From assembly GCA_023634235.1 (NCBI GenBank), contig JAMKCF010000002.1, positions 10,185,591-10,249,590 of the forward strand: DNA of 64,000 nucleotides, written 5' to 3'. Shown here piece by piece: positions 47,501 through 56,500 of the stretch (its first letter is position 1; every line of letters begins with the position of its first letter). The DNA comes from Pisaster brevispinus. Taxonomy: Eukaryota > Echinodermata > Asteroidea > Forcipulatida > Asteriidae. The notes beneath the pieces are model-generated. The model worked only from the letters and a program-made list of their open reading frames with translations, made no database searches and was not told where the DNA came from. A program made the translations under genes and the position numbers.

Positions 47501-50500
47501 CCCTGGTCTTGGCCTCTATTGCCCTGGTCTCGGCCTCTATTGCCCTGGTCTTGGCCTCTATTGCTCTGCTCTTGGCCTCTATTGCCCTGGTCTTGGCCCC
47601 TATTGCCCTGGTCTTGGCCTCTATTGCCCTGGTCTTGGCCTCTATTGCCCTGGTCTTGCCTCTATTGCCCTGGTCTTGGCCTCTATTGCCCTGGTCTCGG
47701 CCTCTATTGCCCTGGTCTTGGCCTCTATTGCCCTGGTCTTGGCCCCTATTGCCCTGGTCTTGGCCTCTATTGCCCTGTTGTTGGCCTTAATGTCCCTTCA
47801 AAAGTTTTCCCATGGACTTTAATATTTTTCCAATGGAAGTGACTTTTGCAAAATGAAAAAGGCGTTGCCCTTTGAAAGGTTCCAGGCCTGCAGAGGTGAA
47901 GTGCATAATATTTTAAAAGCGTTAATTGTATACTCAGGACAAGTGGTTTAGATTAGCCGTTCAATCTGTACGTTAAGTTTCAAATTGTGGATTGTTTATT
48001 TGGATAGTAGGATGTTACACAGTTGTACCTTCCAAGAATGATATTGACCATACACTGTATAGGGAGACCACAACATTAGGGCTAGATAGCTCAGTTGGTA
48101 GGGCGCCGGCACGTTAATCCGGATGTCGCATTTTCGAGTTCCTCTCCAAGCAAATCTTTCTTCTTTCAACCAAAATTATTTGAAAACTTTTACCATCCCT
48201 AACAAGGTTGTATAACATTGGTTTTTAGAACCGGCATGAACCATTCTTGTTTTTTGTGGGGGGTTTTCCTGAAGGAAGTATTTCATTCAATTTGAAAACA
48301 ACTTCTCAACGAAATTTTGTATGGACTCATTTTGGTTTGGTTTTTAATCTCATTGCTGTCTTAAAGCTCTAACTGATGTGGCTGTACGTGTTGTTTTTTT
48401 TTTATTTGTTTTTTATTCAAGAGCCGGAATAAAAGTTGTTGTGTTTTTTTGATGTTTTTTTTTTTTCATTTTAAAAAGATAAACTATATATTGCCAATCC
48501 TGTTCGATGTCTTTAAGGTATTGTTTTATTCAGTCAACTTTCTAAACAGAAACTTCTGCATTAGTTTTAACGTCAGCAACAAAACAATTTAAAAGTACTC
48601 TTTCAGAAACCACTCACTGGCCAACATGTAAATGTAGGCCAACATGTAAATGTAGGCCAACATGTAAATGTAGGCCAACATGTTAATGTAGGCCTGCCTT
48701 GTATAATTGTGTAAATCCATTTCCTGGGATAATCTGACAGAAATGAAACCTTTTAAAATGTTGTTTATAAATCATTCACTTCAACTCCACCATATCTCCA
48801 TATCATTGTCATGACAATCAGCAACAGATGGTTATACTCTGCACCCCCCCCCCCCAGTTTGTATCACAAACTACCGGGCAAAATCCATTACCATTTAAAG
48901 TCATCCACTGGAAATCCAGTAAATACATTCACCCCTTCATTCATTATGTATTTTCAATTGCAATTCCAATTGTGAATACACACCTACAGATAATATGCAA
49001 AGAACAAAAAACCTTGACAGGAATTTGATTGAGTATTGCAAATTCTGAAGGACCGTCCTGGCTTACAAAGAGTAGAGTTTATACTGCAAGGGTTTCAGGT
49101 TACGTGGAACTCAAAAACGCTCAGAGCCATGTACATGTATGTTGACTGTTTATGAAGTCACAAAAAACACTTTGAAGATGTCATTTTTGTGACAGCTGGT
49201 TGAGTGAGTACATAAATAACATCAACAACAAACTGGTATTGTTTGTGGGTTTCAATTCAATCCAATCCAATATTGCAGTTTTGATGATGTGTTGCAAGGC
49301 TGTTCAGTACAAATTGAAAAACTACTTTATGTCAAGTTGGCGTGGATACCTATCTACTAATATTTATAATCTAGTGAGGTTTGTGGCGACACCATGTACA
49401 TCAATCTCTCTTAGGAGTTTTGATTCTGAAAAAAGCCTGTGGTTGGCAACACGATGTTTCGATCAGTATGCTCTGAATGTCTTCTGGAGGAGGCTGGACT
49501 CTATTGCTGATGCTGCTTAGAATAATAATCACTCCTGATACTTGGATGTTGTAAGGGCAAGGCAGCTGTTTAAATAGCAAAGAGAAGTACGAATGTCTAC
49601 AGTTAATATCCAGGGTCATTGATTGCCTACGTTGCCTCCATGAAGTATCAGGACTGAACAATGACAATCTGGGAGTGTCTTCAGAAACTTTACTTGTTTT
49701 ACACAACTCAGACGGTTTTGTAGTTGAAGTTAATGTTCGGTTTTAAAAGCTTCACTGTGCAGTATGGAGCTGCATTGTAAATGGTTAAAGTTTATTAATT
49801 TTTGTGAATGCAATCTATAAAAATCTTATTAAAAAAATAACAATAATAATTTTAAAAGTATTTTAAAAGTACCTTTTCTTGCTTATCAGCCCGCAATTTG
49901 CCCGTATCGGTCTGATATGCTACATGTGGCTTATGCAGTGGAAGAACCCTTAGCTTGGTCATAATAAAACTTGTCTTTGGCTAGGCAGGATAAAGTGAGA
50001 GTGCTATACAGCAATGTACCTACATGTTTTATGTAGAATTCCCGTTTTGCTTAAAATATATCAAAAGCATCCATTGAGCTTCAATGCATAAGCTACTGTC
50101 ATTAGAGTTGAATATCTACATCTGCCGTCAATCGATGTTTAAAGTAGAGCATATATTGACTTTCATTATGAAGGATCTCAGCTTGTCTGTTTTGTCATCC
50201 AATGCCACGAGTATAATGTTGACCTCCTTCTTATTAATGAATTGATTCTACCTCATCTATTAGTAGCCGTCAATTTGTTCTTGTCTGCTTTATTATGTGT
50301 AGTTAGTAGAGGGTTTCTCTGTTTGTAAAGACGGCATTAATTGTACATGAAAATTTATAGAGCTTTTCAGTAGCACGCCAAGAATATTTTTGTAGTGGTT
50401 CAAGCCAATCAATCTGGACAGTGTTTTCAGCTTCTGCCCCATACCAAGAAGCATTGTATATGATTTTTTAGTCCTAGAAAAAAAAAATCAGACTTGATGG

Positions 50501-53500
50501 GTAGGAATCGAAACCAAGACCGTCAACATTCTAGTTTTTCTTGTGCATTGCCTTGAAAATTTGAAACAATTCTTTTCATTCCAAATTGAAATCTTTGTTT
50601 CTTTAGATACTGGACGGTCCTGAAGGATGACTGGTTGTATTTTTACAAGCGGCCCACTGATACGTCCACCAGTGATATAATTGATCTACCAAGCTTTACG
50701 ATCCAACGAGAACGCAGGATGGCTGAAAGCGCCCCTCTGTCGCAGACGAGATTCATCTTCAGTATAACAGATGAGGACGTAAGTATTATGAAAGCTTGTT
50801 TCTTTGGGTTTAGTCGGGTAGCCGTGGTAGTGCGTCATCATGTCTCGGTACTACTATGGAGACTGATGTGGTTCTTCCTACCAGGGCTTGGTATATACAT
50901 GTGTAGTCAGGTAATGGATTCAACGAACATTACAGTGTATTTGGCTGTAAGGGGTAAGTCAAGATTCGTTGAGTCAGGAAAGAACAGGAGACGGACGTTA
51001 GTATAACAGACGAGGGCGTAAGTTGCGGGGCTTGTTGCTTGTTGCTTGTTGCTTCTGGTGTAGTCACTTAGGGTGTAGTCACTTAGCCCTTGGGTAAGTC
51101 AAGAGTCGTTGAGTCAGGAAAGAACAGGAGACGGACGTCAGTTGCTTTACATGACAGGATTAAGACTGCCTCGTGGCTTGAACGCTCTCACTGACCAGCT
51201 ACTGATACGGTTGAGTGGTTTATTCCTAACAACGCAATTATTATGCAATCACCACATACAGCTACAATGTAGAACCCCAGACCACAGCATTGCAATGCAA
51301 TTATTATGCAATCACCACAACAGCTACAATGTAGAACCCCAGACCACAGCATTGCAACGCAATTATTATGCAATCACCACAACAGCTACAATGTAGAACC
51401 CCAGACCACAGCATTGCAATGCAATTATTATGCAATCACCACAACAGCTACAATGTAGAACCCCAGACCACAGCATTGCAGGACTTGACTCCATGACTCA
51501 GACTTGACTCGAGTCATTGGCGAGAGACTCAAACTCAGACTCGAACCATCATGACTTATTCTTGACATTGAGACCGCATGACTCTTCTTCAACTTGACAC
51601 TAAAGGCTTCTTTTTTAAATCTTCACTGTGGTTGATGGTACTAGCAAATGTTACCAGATGGCTCTTGCATGACCCTAAGCTTTTATACCAAGCCCAATAT
51701 GGGGGCAGAGGCCCTCACCCCCCAAATGTTCCCATACTTTAACACACTATTTTCCTCTTGTACAGATGTACACCCCCCCCCTTTTAAATCCTCGAAAGAA
51801 TTCCTACAATAGAAGGGGGGACCACCATGCCCCATATCGAGCACCAAATGTAAGCTTTGACCCAGTTTTCCAGAGCAAGATTTGGGTATTTTATTGTGAA
51901 AACTAACAATGGTCCCAATTACATTACAGAAGTTTTTTTTCTTTCTTTCATTAGACTTTGAGAAAATGTTCTGTATGTTGTGACATGAAAATCTTAAATT
52001 GGTCCTGGGGTTAAATTTGTTACCTTTTCACGGCTGTTGTGCGTTATGGTAAAAGATCCAGGGTTTGCCAGAGCGGGTCTAAAATACCACAGTAGTCATA
52101 AACAGTAGTGTATATACTATTGCTGGAGGTCAATGATGTTGCGTATACGTTGTCATTTGATAGTTCACCAAACTAAATATGCTTTCAATATAACCTACTA
52201 AATTGGATTCCTTTTGAATTCATACAGGGATCCGACCGCGCCATTCTAATGGCCGATACGGAGAAAGACACCCGGGCCTGGATGAACAAGCTGAAGTCTC
52301 AAGCTAAGCAACGCCGGAGTACGACCCTGGATGGTCTCAACCTGGAGAGTGGGCAGTCCTCATTGCATTTACATAAACCAGGTGAGTTTATAAACAAAAG
52401 GGGGGAATGATGCAACAATTGAGTCCCCCCTCAGAGGTTAGAATGCATTGTTTCGTTGTGTCAGTGCAAAAGCGTTGTATCTCCTAAAAGAGTACTTTTA
52501 CACATTATGCACAAGATTGTTTACAAAACGTTGTATCGCGGTTAAAATAGCCCAGATGTACACACAAAACAAGTACATGCCGCCGAGCCACAATGGTTTT
52601 GCACGAACCATTTTCCGGCGAGATACGACGTTTAAGCAAAATCAAGATACATCATTTTTGCACTGATGCAACAGTTTTTTAATTATAAAATAACCCTTCA
52701 TTTATTGAAGGAATGGTACATGTCTATGCATCATTGGTTTCCGTAAGTGTGTATTATTTTCAGGACGGATACCATCCAACCAACTTGTGAAAAATTCCAT
52801 CAAATTTTTGTTGGTCGGGTTTTAAGTGAAAATAATAAAAATGTTTCATATGATACTATATGGCAGCCTGCAATCTGATATCGCTGTGTGCCCGGAAGGA
52901 TGTAATGAAAGTGTGACCGAAAAAGATTGTAAGCAATTAATTATACAAGATTTTGTAGAGCTGACAAAGTAGTGCCAAACATATAGGTGAAATAACACAT
53001 CTGTGAAAATTTAAGCTTAATCAGTTGTGTGAATCTGGAGAAAATAGTGAAAACTATGCACAAATTGTAACATTTTATAAACACGATGTCTTTAATATTG
53101 GCTGTAACAACCAAAATCAGTTGTTTCACAGATCGTTTTCTAAAATTTGACTTCATTTTGGAGAAAAATATTTCACAGAAAAAAATGGTTCTATAAATAG
53201 GAACTTCATAATCAGTAAGCTTTCAGACTAAGTGTAAACAAATATGTTTTGTATCCTAACCAATCCTGTATAATACCTTGAAACTCCACATGGGAATAGA
53301 AAAACAACATGCCATACTTTCTTTCAAAGAGCCTATTTATTGACCCCTGCTGGGGAAAAAAGTTGTGTAGTCTTTCGCCCTTTTTTCCGGGCACAGGAGG
53401 ATCCTCAAGTGAATTGTCAACGTGAAGGCACAAGCTGTGCCAGTCTTTTGTGTGTTTGAGTGTGTTGATTTCCATTTGTTTGCTAAAGATTTTCAAATTG

Positions 53501-56500
53501 TATTCACAGATTCTCACAGTAAGCCACACAAATGGCAAAAGAACCAAGCTGAGCTACACAAGCAGAGATTACTGCAGGAAGTCCTTCAGCAGAACCAGGG
53601 TGGACAACAGAGGGCAGCAGACTCTTCTAAGGTAAGCTTTACTCTGAAGCTAAGAGCAAACCAACTGAAGCCAGGACGACTACTCAGATTTTCAGCATTT
53701 CAATTCGTTAACCCTCCTACTATTTGCCTGTTTCTCGAGACAACCACCCCATACCTCACTATGCCACAACAGTGGCACTTTGAGGCACAAACATGCTTGT
53801 GCAGAGAGTGGAGCCATTGCCTAAGTGCTTCAAAGAGAGTGGTAAACTGGAGAAGCCACCAGCTGTGCTCATCTGTTTTGGAATTTGGGCCACTGTTGGA
53901 AGAGATAAGGTTCTCAACCTTGGTCAATTTCTGCAGAAGCAATCTGTGGCACTGATAAACCATACATATACAATGACAGGAAAGTGTGGTATGGGTTACT
54001 TTACCATTCTGTGCATAGTAACACATTTTAAGAAATCTTGGAGTATTTCCGTCAAGAACCCAGGCCCAATTTCATAGCGATGAGTCTTAAAGCGCACAGG
54101 TATTATTTGCAACAAAAACTATTGCCAAGAGATTTTGGCATCTTGGCATATGTTTCAGTACGTTTTTGTGTAATGACAATTTCTAGTTTGGTTGTTTATT
54201 TTGTTCAAACTGATAAGATTTCCTTTTCAAACATTCTACACCCGTTATGTCTACGTATTGTTTTTAAATGCCCCCTCTAAGTTTTGTGTGGAACTTTCTC
54301 TACTTGGAAACTCTTCAAAGCTTCAAAAAGGCCAGTGAGATATTAGAAATGAGGTTCAAAGTTGATTACCAAATATGTTGCATGTAGATTAGGAAATGCA
54401 CATGGAGATAACCCTACTTAGTACGTCCATTCTAGACCAAACTTCAGTCAATAAATTCAAATTTGTTCACGTTTCAGTCCGCTTTGGAGTTGGAGAACCC
54501 AGAAGTAACTAAGAAGAGAGCTGAGATTCTTACAAAGTACCAGAAGGCCAACGATAACGAAGAGGAGGAACAAGTGCGCCTGATGACTCTCCTCAATCGG
54601 CGCCGGATGTCTGCACAGGTCAAGAAGGATGTCTTGGAGAGGACGATGGCAAATAGAGCAAAGAAGAGGATGGAGAGGATTGGAAGTGTGGAGGAAGCCT
54701 CAATGGAGGACCAGATAAAGATCTTGAATGAAAGACTAAAAGGGATCGAGGCAGAGATGGATGTCAAGAGCTTCCAGAAGAGGAGTCGCGTTCAATCTCT
54801 GAAGGATAAGGAAGACTTGGAGCTGCAGCTGCTGGAGCAGAAGGAGAGGCTGTCCCGTTATCGACAGAAAACTCACGGTGCTCTAAAGAGCACCTCGGAA
54901 CTCAATGACACTCTCGAGGAAATGGATGAGGAGACTCTGGATTGTGGTGACGATTCAACAGACTCTCCAAAGAGGCGGGAATCACCATCATTACTGGAGG
55001 ACAAGAATGATGAAACTGTTTGTAGAGACCAAACACCGGTGGAGAAAGTAAGCCAGAGGTTATCACCATCCGTGCAAATGAAAAAAACAGACGATGACTC
55101 ACAAACTGAGAAGTCACCAAATACTCGCCGGAAAAGACTTCTGCCTTCGCTGCCTGATAAAGCAGACCCTAAACTAAACACAGCTGGGGGAAAGGGTGAC
55201 ATACCTGGCAGGTCAAGCCATCAACAAGGAAAACTTAATAGAACTGGGGAGAAGTCACCTTCTGTCAATCATAAAATGCTGTCAGAGGTTGACTATTTGC
55301 GTCAGCGAAGTGTAAGTGATGTCTTGGAACGGAAGACTCCAAGTCCAATACACAGTAGAAAGATCAGCGTAGAAGCACAGTTGTTGCCAGACACGAATGG
55401 CGTAACCACCTCAAAACTTAAGGCAACCCATAGGAGCGACTCGGTGCCCCATCTACCACAAGCCTCCCAAGAGGTTAGTAAGGGAGTGAGGACAATGAAA
55501 CACTCAGCATCCAGCTCTGACATGAGCCTTGCAATCAAGAAGAGTCCAGGCCTGAGAAGGGCTAAGGAATGTCCCAGTGCTGGTGCCCAGAGCTCGCCGA
55601 AGCCCCGCCGTAAGATCAGCGTTCCCATCAAGATGCCGTCTATGGACAACTTCTTCCATTCCTCATCACTGAAAGGAAACAAGGACAAAACACGGAAAAT
55701 CAGCTCAAGCAGTTTATCCAATATAGCAAGAGGGACGTACAAAGTAATACCTCAAAACGGTGACGCCAGGAGCCTGTCCAGCTCTTCATCATCCATCCAC
55801 TTGAGCACACCTTCTTCCAGTGGCTCGCCGGATATAAACGGAAACATGCATCCCCGCAGAAAAGGTCACGGAGGTCAAGTAGAGGAAATAGATCCAGAAG
55901 TCTTACGAGACATTGAGGTAGGTTACTTTAGGTAACTATACAGAATTGGTAGAGCTGACAAAAATAGTCGCAGACAGTCTTCATGTTTTGTTTGATCAAC
56001 CATATACATGAACTAACAAACCTAAGAGCATTTTGGTTTAATCCGATGTGTGAGTCAGGATATTATAGTGAAAAACCATGCACAATTTTCAGCATGTAAA
56101 CACATTGCCCCTAATTTTGGTTGTAACAACCGAAATCAGTTATTGCATTATTTGTTTAGGTTTTCAGATACAGTTTTCTCGAATATGACTTCATTTCAGA
56201 GGGGAGATAATTCATGAATTGAATTATTATTTAATTAATTTAAATTCATTAATTCATTCACTAATTTATTCACGATTAAATGAATGAACCCTAACCAGAC
56301 TGTTCTTTGGAGAACCAACACCTGTTTGGGCTGTGCGAGATTTAGACCTCAAAGAGTTTGTTTACATAATATTCGAAAGAGTACTATATATCCTATTCTA
56401 CCATGCAACAAACTTAATACCAAGTAAGTTTTTTAGGTTTTAAATAGAATCGTTCATGTATGTTTTTTTCCATTCATTCATTGAAGAACCTTACTTTTAA

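Noticed and set aside
46962..47842. Long forward ORFs (286, 270, 138 and 103 codons) as a repeat-protein gene
   Set aside because: They are three frames of one stop-free 21-bp minisatellite inside an intron, with no splice or coding support.
51232..51480. CRISPR-like array (regular repeats)
   Set aside because: Units are contiguous ~62-bp tandem copies without spacers, in a eukaryotic intron.
53422..53955. 177-codon ORF as an independent gene
   Set aside because: It is coding exon 6 of the PH gene read through into both neighbouring introns; the internal exon has good AG and GT sites.
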